Shown in pieces: positions 34,961-45,922 of a DNA stretch of 64,000 nucleotides. This stretch comes from Primulina eburnea (taxonomy: Eukaryota; Streptophyta; Magnoliopsida; Lamiales; Gesneriaceae): contig NC_133117.1 of assembly GCF_022965805.1 (NCBI RefSeq), positions 12,920,183-12,984,182 on the forward strand. Reading direction: 5' to 3'. The notes beneath the pieces were generated by a model. It had not been told where the DNA came from, did not search any database, and saw nothing but the letters and a program-made list of their open reading frames with translations. Each line of letters starts with the position of its first letter. Position 1 is the first letter of the stretch. Position numbers and translations under genes: made by a program.

Positions 34961-35690
34961 TATGAGATGATATCTACACGTCTTGACATGGCTTTTGCAC
35001 TAATATAGTGAGTAGATATCAATCAAACCCTGGTCTTCTACAATGGAAAACTGTGAAAGACATTCTCAAGTATTTAAGAAGGACCAATAAACTGTTCTTG
35101 GTCTATGAGGGTGGAGAACTGAAATTGGAAGGCTATACCGACTCTAGCTTCCAAAGCGATATCGATGACTCGAAGTCAACCTCTTGGTTCTTCATATTCA
35201 TGCTCAATGGTGCTGTTGTCTCTTGGAAGAGTTCCAAGCAAGACAGTACTGCGGGATGACTCGAAGTCAACCTCTGGGTTCATATTCATGCTCAATGGTG
35301 TTGTTGTCTCTTGGAAGAGTTCCAAGCAAGGCAGTACTGCGGATTCCACCACTGAAGCCGAATACATTGCTGCATCGGCTGCAGCAAATGAGACTGTTTG
35401 GATAATGAATTTCGTCCAAGAGTTGGGCGTAATTCCTAATGGAGTTGTTCCAGTCCCGGAGTTTTGTGACAACACGGGAGCCATTGTCAGGCGAAGAAGC
35501 CAATGTCTCATCAGAAATCCAGACATATATTGAGAACTCCGAGAGATTGTGGAAAGAAGAGAAGTTTTGATTGACAAAGTCGGCTCCGCAGATAATGCTG
35601 CTGATCCACTAACTAACCCTTTACCTCGACCATTATTTGAGAAACATCGTGAATCGATGGGTTTGAAGCATATGGGTAGTTGGCTCTAGT
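34961..35690 (+). pseudogene. COP1 RNase H with internal tandem duplication
   Basis: The region starts YQSNPGLLQWKTVKDILKYL. The RNase H motif LEGYTDSSF is at about 35128-35152. A 91/88-bp tandem duplication (35164-35342) then repeats the [22 protein letters not shown] segment. TEAEYIAAS (about 35355-35380) and the C-terminal LFEKHRESMGLKHMG lie beyond, ending at TAG near 35688. A frame break near 35490 separates the last part. Confidence 0.85.
35164..35342 (+). repeat. tandem duplication within COP1 RNase H
   Basis: Unit 1 is 35164-35254 (91 bp) and unit 2 is 35255-35342 (88 bp). Both begin GATGACTCGAAGTCAACCTC and end CAGTACTGCGG. They differ at few positions, so the event is more recent than most of the element's decay. 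Confidence 0.92.
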
Positions 35691-35703
35691 GCAAGTGGGA
35701 GAT
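35690..35703 (+). other. COP1 polypurine tract
   Basis: GCAAGTGGGAGAT directly before TGTTAGAG of the 3' LTR, the usual form in plant copia elements. Confidence 0.9.
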
Positions 35704-37383
35704 TGTTAGAGTAGGTGTCCGTCAAACCATGTGTTGGCCGAGGGTTCATGTTGAAACTCTATGTACAAACGATTTTTATTTTAATAATATTTGAAATTAT
35801 TGTTTTGGCACATCTTTATCTGTAAACTCATGCTAGTTGCATAGATAAAGTCCTTTAATATATAAATAGTAGAAAGAATATGAGATGCTCATATGATGAG
35901 TATCATGAAACACATATTTGGATACTGTATATTCTAAATAGTTCCTAGTCGATTCAGCCGCCGCTAAGAAGGATAAAGGTCGCTCGAGTTTGAGACTAGT
36001 ATATGCGATGTTAATACCATGTTTCATTAGTAGGGGACATTGTGATGTCCGAGCATGTAGATAGGTTCTCCTTGTAGAGTACACTGAACAACTCTCCATA
36101 AAGGACTTTACAAGTGGTTCTCATTTATCGAGTGGAAACGTCCTAGTTTATAGTTATACACCATTAATCCTTATGACCCGGGACAACATTGAGACTCTAT
36201 ATGCTAGCATTGCACTTTGACTTTTTTACCGACTCATATGGGGTCATCAGGTGGCAAGGTTGAGTGTTTTGTCGAAAAATATAGGAGTCGATTCATTGTA
36301 GTCTAGGATTCACCGCTTACCTTCGGGTATGGATAGCATATGTGTATATAGTTTGAAATCTCTTATCAGAGTGTTTGTGGTAATTATGAAAGGAATTTCA
36401 TAGATTACACAATCGATGCAACTACGACATGACACATAGTATCTATTATTGACAACTCTCGATATACCAATAATTGTCGAAATGGTATGTGAGATGAAGG
36501 GACCGTACTGTACTCTAACCCCTATTGAATGGTTTTTACAGGCACTATTATTTGATACCTCGGGAATCATGTTAGCGATGCTGCTAGGCGTTTAATATGA
36601 TTGGTTAGGTACTATCGGATTTGAGTTCTGACGTTCTTATTATTAAGGAGTTTATAATTAAGAATAGATCAATTGAGGTATGCTCATATAAGGACATGTT
36701 TAGTCCCGAATCACATTAATATGTGAACCCACGGCTAGTTGAATCAATAACTATTGAGTAAAATCAAGTAAAGTTTAAATGGTCTCAAATGTGTTTGAGA
36801 TATTTAAATAAAAGTTCATGGACCTTGTAATTGTTACAAGCCCAAACTTCCATGCTTGGAAGGTAAAGGGTTGGAGGCAAATTTTGAGTTAATGGCATGT
36901 CATGCACATGAAACTTTACACTTTAGCCTTTCCACAACCAAGAAAGTTGCTCCCCTTCTCTCCTCAAGCACCATGGCCGAAATTTTGTGGCCGAAATTTT
37001 GAAGCATTTCCTTTTCCATTTTTTCTTCTTCAATTGTTGAGGATAACACAACCTTCTCAAAAGAAAAATCCTCTAATTTTTCTAGTGCAAAATTAGTGGG
37101 GATCTTCCTAGTTGGTGGTGAGCTTAATTTTGATCAAGTAGTGCTCAAAGGAGGCTTGTAATTTGTCTTCTTTTCAAAAGCCAAAGTTGTTTACAACTTG
37201 GTTGGAGCCATCATCAATCCTTTGTGATTGATAGGTAAATATTTCTAAACACACTATGAATATCATTTTTTGTGTTTTATGTTATTTGCTACACATCATA
37301 GTGATGTGCTCGATTTTTGCTTGTAAAATTTGATTTTTGAAACTTCCATTTTGCATCCGAACACCTTAACTGACCCCCTTTCA
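35704..37383 (+). repeat. COP1 3' LTR (1680 bp)
   Basis: It starts TGTTAGAGTAGG and ends CCCCCTTTCA, followed by TCCAT. Relative to the 5' LTR it lacks about 375 bp, at the join near 36750. Confidence 0.92.
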
Positions 37384-37612
37384 TCCATATTGTCCCGCCC
37401 TTAAACATGGATCTATGGACCCTTAAAAATGTTGAAAATTGTCCTTCCCATAGCCCTATCATGTCAGCCCTTTCGTGCATCATAAGCATGTGTTTCAATG
37501 CATGAAAATCAAAGTTTTAAGATCTAAAAGCAATAAATACGAAAATAAAAGAAAGGTTTCATATTTTTCATGCAAACAAGATTAAACACACATAATATTA
37601 TTTGAATGGTTC
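37384..37612 (-). repeat. A right LTR, part 3
   Basis: It starts with the TCCAT duplication and matches 16410-16620 of the left LTR (TTAAACATG.ATCTATGGACC, GTTTCAATGCATGAAAA). It ends GAATGGTTC at the E4 insertion. Confidence 0.82.
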
Positions 37613-37764
37613 TGTAAGGGCCAAGATCTTGATTCTGTTAATCTGAGATTTAGATTATATTAATATAAGATTATTAATTATGATTTAATATAAGTATAGC
37701 CGGGCCATTCCGAGACCAGACTGGACAAAGTGTATGAATTGCACAGATTTTGGGCCGAGAGTTG

Positions 37765-37930
37765 GGCGCCCGGGCGGAAGTGTTTGACCGCCCGAGCGCC
37801 AATGTTAAAAGCCAGAAACCCGAGCACCTCGCGCCCGAGCGGAAGTTTATAACCGCCCGAGCACGATGGAATAAATTGCGAGGGCCGAGAATTCCGTGCC
37901 CGGGCGGAACTTTATTTCCGCCCGAGCGCG
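37765..37930. repeat. E4 LTR hairpin array of GCCCGGGCGG type
   Basis: Three successive inverted-repeat units. GGCGCCCGGGCGG (37765-37777) faces CCGCCCGAGCGCC (37788-37800), GCGCCCGAGCGG (37831-37842) faces CCGCCCGAGC at about 37853, and GTGCCCGGGCGG (37896-37907) faces CCGCCCGAGCGCG at about 37918. The loops are 10-11 bp (AAGTGTTTGA, AAGTTTATAA and AACTTTATTT). Confidence 0.92.
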
Positions 37931-37976
37931 AGACGTGCTGCGGAAAGAATCATGCCACGTTTTTTGAAAGCATGCA

Positions 37977-37979
<3 letters not shown>

Positions 37980-38047
<68 letters not shown>
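37980..38047. repeat. TA microsatellite, E4 5' LTR
   Basis: About 34 TA repeats. The 3' LTR has only about 15 at the same place (44559-44588), so the array changed length after insertion or is an assembly-sensitive site. Confidence 0.95.
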
Positions 38048-38049
<2 letters not shown>

Positions 38050-39379
38050 AACGTAAATCTTAAGAGAAAAGAAAGGAAAAATCGAGTCAGAGGAAAGAAT
38101 TGCTTCTTGATTTTAGAAATTGATTTACGATCAATCCGTCCGTTAGATTTTAATTCCGACTTCGGTACTATGTTCCTATCAACGCAGGCTACTACGGGAC
38201 GTAAGTTTTACTACGTTTTGACATGTTTGGAAATTATGATGTTGTTAGAATTGAATACACATCATATATGATGTTCTTGACATGTTAGACAGCGTAGAAT
38301 CGAAGTTAGATTAAGAAACAGACTGAATATGGAATTGTTCTGATTTTCAGAATGAGATTGACTAGAATTGATATCAGATTTGTACTGTGGTTGATTGTAA
38401 ACGTTTGGAATTGATATAGACTGATATAGTATTATCGGTATCGCAAGATTGTAATGTTGTACTGTCAGAATTTGATAACACAGAGATATCGTGATTTGAT
38501 TTGAATATTGATACAGAATATTGATATTGTCATTGCCAGATTGAACAGTGACAGACTTTGAATCAAGACTTCGATTGTATCAGAGCGACGACAAGAAAGG
38601 TATAAATAAATGTTGATTCGGGATTGCACAACACGAGTTAGGTTTGACTTGAGTTTCCCTAAATCACATACTTTATTTATTGCATTGATATTTGCAGATT
38701 ATCAGATTGATATGTTAATGTATTGACTTAGAACAGAGTCAGAGTCCGAGTCTAGGGCAGATCAGCCTAGCTAGGGCAGAACCGCCGAATCTTTCTCAGA
38801 ACCGATAAGACTCTAGACTTACGGTGTATCGAAGAGCCTTAGATGTAGATCGACGTCTATCTCAGACACTCGATACAGAATACCAAAGTCTAAATTAGAT
38901 TGGGATCCCTAGATTTGAGATAAGATAAGATTAGATCACGAGTCATTGATTCATGTAGTCAGACTAGATACATGTTTTGATGTTTGTTTATGCTTTTACA
39001 TATGGTTTATATGATTGCATTTAATACATTGTTTATACTGGGATATTTATATCTCACCGGAGTTATCGGGCTGTTGTCTTGTTTGTATGTGTGCATGACA
39101 ACAGGTGGGACAGGTACAGGGTCACAGAGGTGAAGACAGATCGAGATTAGAGTGGTGATACCGGACTTGGACTAGAGCTAGGGTTTAACAACAAAATCAT
39201 CAGTACCTGAGTATGTATGATTGTATATTTTATCAGATTGATACTTTTATACTGATATGTATAGGAGTTTGATTCCATTACCTTCCGCATTTAAAAAAAA
39301 AATTAGACCCTGTTTATTTTAATTAATTAGTCCCAATGATGATTAAGAACATGATTAGCGTCCGGGTCCCCACAACAGG

Positions 39380-39392
39380 TGGTATCAGAGCC
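39380..39392 (+). other. E4 primer-binding site
   Basis: TGGTATCAGAGCC, an intact initiator tRNA-Met complement, five bases after the LTR. Confidence 0.93.
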
Positions 39393-39634
39393 ATAGATCC
39401 TTTAGATTGAGATAGAAGTGGCTAGTGAGCGGGGTAGACTGAGGTTTTCTTTCCTGCTTTTGAATGCTAGCATGTCTTACTGCTTTATTACATGTTACTT
39501 GTTTATCTTATTTGATATAGTAATAAGTTTTATTGAGATTGGATCAGTACTGATTCTAGATCAGCAGTAAGATGATCAGAGGAGGATTGAAACAGAATTG
39601 TGGTATCTGTTACTAATCTATTTGATTATTAGAT

Positions 39635-40545
39635 ATGCCTCCGAGACGAGTACCAGAACAGGGAAGTACATCCAATCCTACAATGAATGTCACACCGACT
39701 CCAATGAAACGTTACTGAAACGATTTCAGTCATTTCATCTGCCGACCCTGAAAGGCACAGAGAACGCTGTGGAATGCGAGAGTTGGCTTGATGATATAGA
39801 GATGTTGTTCGAATCCTTGGAGTATACAGATGAGAAGAGAGTGAAATTGATTGGACATCAGCTGCACGATGTTGCAAAAGACTGGTGGATTACTAGGAAA
39901 AGAGCCATGGAGCATAGAGGTACGATTATTACCTGGAATATATTTAGAACTGAATTTTATCAACGATTCTTTCCAGTGTCGTACCGGAAGGATAAGGGGG
40001 CGGAGTTTGCCAATCTAAAGCAAGGACAGATGAACATAGAAGAGTACGTGTCAAAGTTCTCCTCCTTGCTGAGATTCGCTCCACATGTAGCTGACAGCGA
40101 AGAAGCTACAGCTGACCAGTTCATCAATGGCATGAACCCCGATATTTTCACATTGGTGAACACAGTGCGACCGAATAATTTTACTGACGCCCTGAACAGA
40201 GCTAAGGGAGCAGAAGCCGGTCTGATGAGACAAAAAGGGGCTTCATTTGTACCTCCAGCACCGAGACCACAACAACCACCTCCCAGATTTGAGGGTGGAA
40301 GCAGTAGTGGAGGAAAGAGAGAATTTTTGAAAGCCCGGGGAAAGCAGTCAAGAAATCTGGCAGTAGTTCTTCCAGCTCCGGTGGTTCCAGACAGAGCCAG
40401 AGTTACACTGGAGTTTATTGCAAGACTTGCGGAGGAAGACATGCAACCGAGCAATGCCAGGTAGTCACTGGTAGTTGCAATTTCTGTAAACAGCCGGGAC
40501 ACTTTGCTAAAGTGTGTCCACAAAGAGGTTCGCCGAGAACTCAGG
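39635..40545 (+). pseudogene. E4 gag (broken)
   Basis: The start ATG at 39635 opens MPPRRVPEQG. A one-base loss near 39705 shifts the frame, after which the capsid is read in the open frame running to 40464 (FQSFHLPTLKGTEN, ESWLDDIEMLFE, WWITRKRA, FYQRFFPVS, EYVSKFSSLLRF, DQFINGMNPD). A second shift near 40345 puts the zinc knuckles (CKTCGGRHATEQC at about 40420 and CNFCKQPGHFAKVC at about 40478-40519) into another frame. Both knuckles are complete at the sequence level. Confidence 0.85.
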
Positions 40546-41270
40546 GGGCCGAGTCATCAGGATCAGCAGCACAGACTGAGAGACGATCAGCTGCTGTTCA
40601 CACATTCCAGCCAGTGCCAGCTCAGTCACAGCAGAGGCCAGGAGGAAGCCAGACAGTTGGTCAGCCTCCTAGACAGCAGGCCAGAGTCTTCGCTTTGATA
40701 GAGGAGCAGGCCCAGGAAGCACCAGATGACGTGGTGGCAGGTAACTGTTCTTTATGTGGTTACTCTGCTTACGTACTGATTGATACCGGTGCTTCACACA
40801 CATTTATTTCTGAACGATTTGCATTGAGTCATGCATTGCCTGTAGAGTCTTTAGCTACTGTAAGTGTCTGTATCTTCGTCTTTGGGGATATGTTTGATAT
40901 CTATAAATTCTGTTAAGCGTTGTGTGCTACAGTATGACGGGCATGAGCTTGAGTTAGATTGCATCGTACTTGGCTTGTCTGACTTTGACTGTATTATCGG
41001 TATTGATTTGCTGACCAAGTACAGAGCGACAGTTGATTGTTTCCACAAGATAGTGAGATTCAGACCAGATATGGCTGAAGAGTGGAAATTTTACGGTAAG
41101 GGTTCTAGATCGAGAATTCCTTTAGTATCTGTACTATCTATGACTCGATTGTTACAGAAAGGAGCAGAAGGGTTCCTTGTATATTCAGTAGATGTACTGA
41201 AGTCGAGTCCAGCATTGGCAGACCTGCCAGTGGTACGTGAGTTTGCTGACGTCTTCCCAGATGAGATCCC
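40546..41270 (+). pseudogene. E4 aspartic protease (broken)
   Basis: The active-site box LIDTGASHTFIS is at about 40776-40812. The frame is lost near 40870 and resumes as [12 protein letters not shown], with [13 protein letters not shown] at about 40975-41015. The linker to reverse transcriptase ([22 protein letters not shown]) follows. The catalytic Asp is present but cannot be joined to the rest in frame. Confidence 0.82.
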
Positions 41271-42560
41271 GGGATTACCTCCAGTTAGAGAGATAGACTT
41301 CAGCATTGAACTGATGCCAGGTACAGTACCGATTTCTAGAGCTCCGTACAGAATGGCACCAGTTGAACTGAAAGAATTGAAAGACCAACTTGAAGATTTA
41401 CTGGCCAAGGGGTACATCAGACCGAGTGTTTCTCCTTGGGTTGCTCCAGTACTATTCGTAAGAAAGAAAGACGGTTCGATGAGACTCTGCATCGACTATA
41501 GGCAACGATAAAGAATAAATATCCTTTGCCTCGTATTGATGATTTATTCGATCAGTTGCAGGGTTCGTCAGTATATTCCAAGATCGATTTGAGATCAGGA
41601 TATCATCAGCTGAGAGTCAGAGATTCTGATATCTCAAAGACGACATTCAGAACCAGGTATGGACACTATGAATTTATTGTCATGCCGTTTGGTTTGACGA
41701 ATGCTCCAGCTGTATTTATGGGATTGATGAACCGTATCTTCCAGAAATATCTCGATGATTTTGTGATTATTTTCATCGATGATATTTCTATTTATTCAAA
41801 GAATACGATTGAGCATGATGAGCATTTAAGAACGGTGTTGCGAATTCTAAGGGCTGAGAAGTTATATGCTAAACTGTCGAAATGTGAGTTTTGGCTAAGA
41901 CAGGTAGTATTTCTGGGTCATATTATATCTGGAGATGGTATATCAGTTGATCCCAGTAAAGTGGAAGCCGTGATTTCTTGGCCAAGACCGACGTCCGTGC
42001 CCGAAATTCGCAGTTTTATGGGTTTAGCGGGATATTACCGTCGTTTCATTAAAGATTTCTCAAGTATAGCTAAACCAATTACTCAGCTGACTCAGAATAA
42101 TGCTCCATTTGTTTGGTCTGAAGAATGTGAGACCAGTTTTCTAGAGTTGAAGAAAAGACTGACCAGTGCCCCGGTGTTGACTATTCCCTCAGGTACTGGT
42201 GATTTTGTGGTTTATTGCGAAGCTTCTCACAGAGGATTGGGATGTGTGCTGATGCAACGAGGGCATGTTATCGCTTATGCCTCAAGACAACTTAAACCAC
42301 ATGAGACTCGTTATCCAATTCATGATCTAGAATTGGCAGCCATTGTCTTTGCATTAAAGATATGGCGACATTACCTTTACGGGAGAAGTTTGAGATATAT
42401 TCTGATCATAAGAGTTTAAAATATCTGTTTTCACAATCTGAATTGAATATGAGACAGCGAAGATGGCTTGATTTGCTTAAAGACTTTGATTGTGAAATCA
42501 AATACTATCCAGGAAAGTCTAATGCAGCAGCAGATGCACTAAGTCGAAAGGTATGCTCTT
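41271..42560 (+). pseudogene. E4 reverse transcriptase and RNase H (broken)
   Basis: The fingers segment ends RLCIDYR at about 41500. As in E2, about 13 nt are missing and the frame jumps to [13 protein letters not shown]. The open frame 41526-42419 (297 codons) contains [11 protein letters not shown], the catalytic FIDDI (about 41773-41790) and the RNase H start. The first RNase H Asp is Glu (YCEAS, about 42215), while E2 keeps YCDAS. A frameshift near 42385 splits the domain; [12 protein letters not shown] and ADALSRK continue in the frame from 42362. Confidence 0.87.
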
Positions 42561-44096
42561 TATCCTTATCGACGATTGGTGTTGCAAATTTGATAGAAGA
42601 CTGCTGTTTGTCTGGATTAGCATTTCAAACAGATTATAGACCGTTGAGACTCTATACGGTGCAAGTAGAACAAGAGCTGATTATGACAATCAAAGTAGCT
42701 CAGAAAATTGATCAGAATGTACAGAAATCAGTATCGATGGTGAGAACAGGACATCGATCAAAATATCAAGTACGTGATAACGTATTGTATGTGAATAATC
42801 GTCTGGTTGTGCCGAATTTTTCAGATTTGAGACGACAGATATTGTCAGAAGCGCACAACAGTCGATTCAGTATTCATCCTGGTGGCAGAAAGATGTATAA
42901 TGATTTGAAAAGACAGTTCTGGTGGAAACAAATGAAGACTGATATTGCCGAATTTGTTTCCAAATATCTCAATTGCCAGCAGGTGAAAGTCGAAAGAAAG
43001 AAAACAGGAGGATTATTACAGAGTTTGTCCATTCCTGAATGGAAATAGGATCACATTTCCATGGATTTTGTGACACAGTTGCCGCGTTCCTCCCGAGGTT
43101 GTGATGCGATTTGGGTCGTGATTGACAGATTGACCAAATCCACATGTTTTATACCGTACAAGATGACGTACAGATTTGACTAGATGGCATAGATCTATGT
43201 CAGAGAAGTGGTCAGATTGCATGGAGTGCCAAAATCGATTGTATCAGATCGAGATCCTCGATTTACTTCGCACTTCTGGCAGAGTTTGCAGCAGGCTCTC
43301 GGTACGAAGTTACATCTGAGTACCGCATATCATCCACAGACCGACGGACTGTCAGAGCGGACTCTCTAGACACTGGAGGATATGCTGAGAGCAGTAGTGC
43401 TAGATCTTAGCACTAATTGACAAGATGCATTGCCTATTTGTGAATTTTCGTACAACAGCTATCAAACGAGTATCGAGATGGCACCTTTTGAAGCGTTGTA
43501 CGGAAAGAAGTGTCGATCCCCGTTATATTGGGATTATATCTCTGAAGTCCCTGAAATTGGACCAGATATGATCAGAGATATGACAGAAAAAGTGAAGCTA
43601 ATTAGAAAGAAAATGAAGGCAGCACAAGACAGACATGCCAAATATGCCAATGTTCGACGTAGACCGTTGGTATTTGAAGTAGGAGACCGAGTATTCTTGA
43701 AGATTTCACCTTTCAGAGGAGTTGTCAGAGTTGGCAAGAAAGGGAAACTGTCTCCACGATACATTAGGCCTTATGAGATCCTCGAGAAGATAGGAGATCG
43801 TGCCTATCGACTTTGCTTTACCGCCTTCATTATCTGAGATACATGATGTCTTTCATGTATCATTATTAAGGAAGTACCTTCCTGATGCTTCACATACTAT
43901 TCAACCAGACGAGGCCGAACTGGATGAGACGTTGAGCTATGTTGAAAAACCTATTCAGATTATGATCGTAAAGAAAAACAGCTCAGAACGAAGACTATTC
44001 CACTTGTAAAAGTTCAATAGACTCGTCATGGTACTGAAGAAGCAACCTGGGAAACTGAATCAGATATGAGACAAGAAGTCCCAGAGTTGTTTCGAT
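42561..44096 (+). pseudogene. E4 integrase and chromodomain-like tail (broken)
   Basis: The zinc-binding region ([11 protein letters not shown], then [10 protein letters not shown]) lies at 42860-42980. The frame stops at TAG 43046-43048 where Trp is expected. The catalytic core is recognisable: MDFVTQLPR (about 43060), [11 protein letters not shown] (about 43240) and [14 protein letters not shown] (about 43325-43365), with stops at about 43180, 43190, 43366 and 43418. The C-terminal part 43430-43837 has GDRVFLKISPF and KGKLSPRYI, then HDVFHVSLLRKYL. The tail ends EEATWETESDMRQEVPELF, a chromodomain-type ending, at about 44096. Confidence 0.85.
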
Positions 44097-44179
44097 AATG
44101 TAAATTTCTTATACAGTTTTGTATATATATACTCCTTATTGATACGAAGGAGATGCCTGAGATTTCGAGGACGAAATCG

Positions 44180-44197
44180 TATCTTAGGGGGGAGAAA
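44180..44197 (+). other. E4 polypurine tract
   Basis: TATCTTAGGGGGGAGAAA immediately before TGTAAGGG of the 3' LTR, preceded by the TTCGAGGACGAAAT element common in this group. Confidence 0.92.
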
Positions 44198-44555
44198 TGT
44201 AAGGGCCAAGATCTTGATTAATCTGAGATTTAGATTATATTAATATAAGATTATTAATTATGATTTAATATAAGTATAGCCGGGCCATTCCGAGACCAGA
44301 CTGGACAAAGTGTATGAATTGCACAGATTTTGGGCCGAGAGTTTGGCGCCCGGGCGGAAGTGTTTGACCGCCCGAGCGCCAATGTTAAAAGCCAGAAACC
44401 CGAGCACCTCGCGCCCGGGCGGAAGTTTATAACCGCCCGAGCGCGATGGAATAAATTGCGAGGGCCGAGAATTCCGCGCCCGGGCGGAACTTTATGTCCG
44501 CCTGAGCGCGAGACGTGCTGCGAAAAGAATCATGCCACGTTTTGGAAATCATGCA

Positions 44556-44590
<35 letters not shown>

Positions 44591-45922
44591 AACGTAAATC
44601 TTCAGAGAAAAGAAAGGAAAAATCGAGTCAGAGGAAAGAATTGCTTCTTGATTTTAGAAATTGATTTACGATCAATCCGTCCGTTAGATTTTAATTCCGA
44701 CTTCGGTACTGTGTTTCTATCAACGCAGGCTACTACGGGACGTAAGTTTTACTACTTTTTGACATGTTTGGAAATTATGATGTTGTTAGAATTGAATACA
44801 CATCATATATGCTGTTCTTGACATGTTAGACAGCGTAGAATCGAAGTCAGATTAAGAAACATACTGAATATGGAATTGTTATGATTTTCAGAATGAGATT
44901 GACTAGAATTGATATCAGATTTGTACTGTGGTTGATTGTAAACGTTTGGAATTGATATAGACTGATATAGTATTATCAGTATCGCAAGATTGTACTGTTG
45001 TACTGTCAGAATTTGATAACACAGAGATATCGTGATTTGATTTGAATATTGATACAGAATATTGATATTGTCATTGCCAGATTGAACAGTGACAGACTTT
45101 GAATCAAGACTTCGATTGTATCAGAGCGACAACAAGAAAGGTATAAATAAATGTTGATTCGGGATTGCACAACTCGAGTTATGTTTGACTTGAGTTTCCC
45201 TAAATCACATACTTTATTTATTGCATTGATATTTGCAGATTATAAGATTGATATATTAATGTATTGACTTAGAACAGAGTCAGAGTCCGAGTCTAGGGCA
45301 GATCAGCCTAGCTAGGGCAGAACCGCCGAGTCTTTCTCAGAACCGATAAGACTCTAGACTTACGGTGTATCGAAGAGCCTTAGATGTAGATCGACGTCTA
45401 TCTCAGACACTCGATACAGAATACCAAAGTCTAAATTAGATTGGGATCCCTAGATTTGAGATAAGATAAGATTAGATCACGAGTCATTGATGCATGTAGT
45501 CAGACTAGATACATGTTTTGATGTTTGTTTATGCTTTTACATATGATTTATATGATTGCATTTAATACATTGTTTATACTGGGATATTTATATCTCACCG
45601 GAGTTATCCGGCTGTTGTCTTGTTTGTATGTGTGCATGACAACAGGTGGGACAGGTACAGGGTCACAGAGGTGAAGACAGATCGAGATTAGAGTGGTGAT
45701 ACCGGACTTGGACTAGAGCTAGGGTTTAAACACTTGATAGTAGTTGTTGAACCTGAGTATGTATGATTGTATATTTTATCAGATTGATACTTTTATACTG
45801 ATATGTATAGGAGTTTGATTCCATTACCTTCCGCATTTAAAAAAAAAATTTAGACCCTGTTTATTTTAATTAATTAGTCCCAATGATGATTAAAAACATG
45901 ATTAGCGTCCTGTGTCCCCACA
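44198..45922 (+). repeat. E4 3' LTR (1725 bp)
   Basis: It runs from TGTAAGGG to GTGTCCCCACA. It carries the same three GC hairpins (about 44347-44510) and a shorter TA run (44559-44588). It differs from the 5' LTR mainly by the TA length and small indels. Confidence 0.95.

Larger units (their letters stand above)
27931..37383 (+). mobile_element. COP1: complete but decayed Ty1/copia retrotransposon
   Basis: LTRs are at 27931-29985 and 35704-37383. A primer site follows the first, and a polypurine tract precedes the second. Perfect TCCAT duplications flank it (27926-27930 and 37384-37388). The domain order gag, protease, integrase, reverse transcriptase, RNase H is that of Ty1/copia. The first 190 bp or so of the two LTRs differ at about 18 positions, so the insertion is old relative to E4. 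All coding domains contain stops or frameshifts. I do not assign a lineage within copia. Confidence 0.93.
37613..39374 (+). repeat. E4 5' LTR (1762 bp)
   Basis: It starts TGTAAGGGCC and ends GGGTCCCCACA. It contains three GC-rich hairpins (37765-37930) and a TA microsatellite. The 173-codon frame through it (37750-38271) recurs in the 3' LTR only because the LTRs are alike. Confidence 0.95.
37613..45922 (+). mobile_element. E4: complete Ty3/gypsy (chromovirus-type) retrotransposon, recent insertion
   Basis: LTRs are at 37613-39374 and 44198-45922, with perfect GGTTC target duplications (37608-37612 and 45923-45927). Primer site and polypurine tract are both present. The LTRs are nearly identical: in the first 190 bp I see one substitution and one 5-bp indel. 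Gag, protease, reverse transcriptase, RNase H, integrase and a chromodomain-like tail are all present but frameshifted and interrupted. The youngest insertion in the window by LTR comparison. Confidence 0.95.

Noticed and set aside
37750..38271. A 173-codon frame conserved as a 163-codon frame at 44330-44821
   Set aside because: Both lie in the two nearly identical LTRs of E4 and run through hairpins and a TA microsatellite. The similarity reflects LTR identity, not coding constraint.
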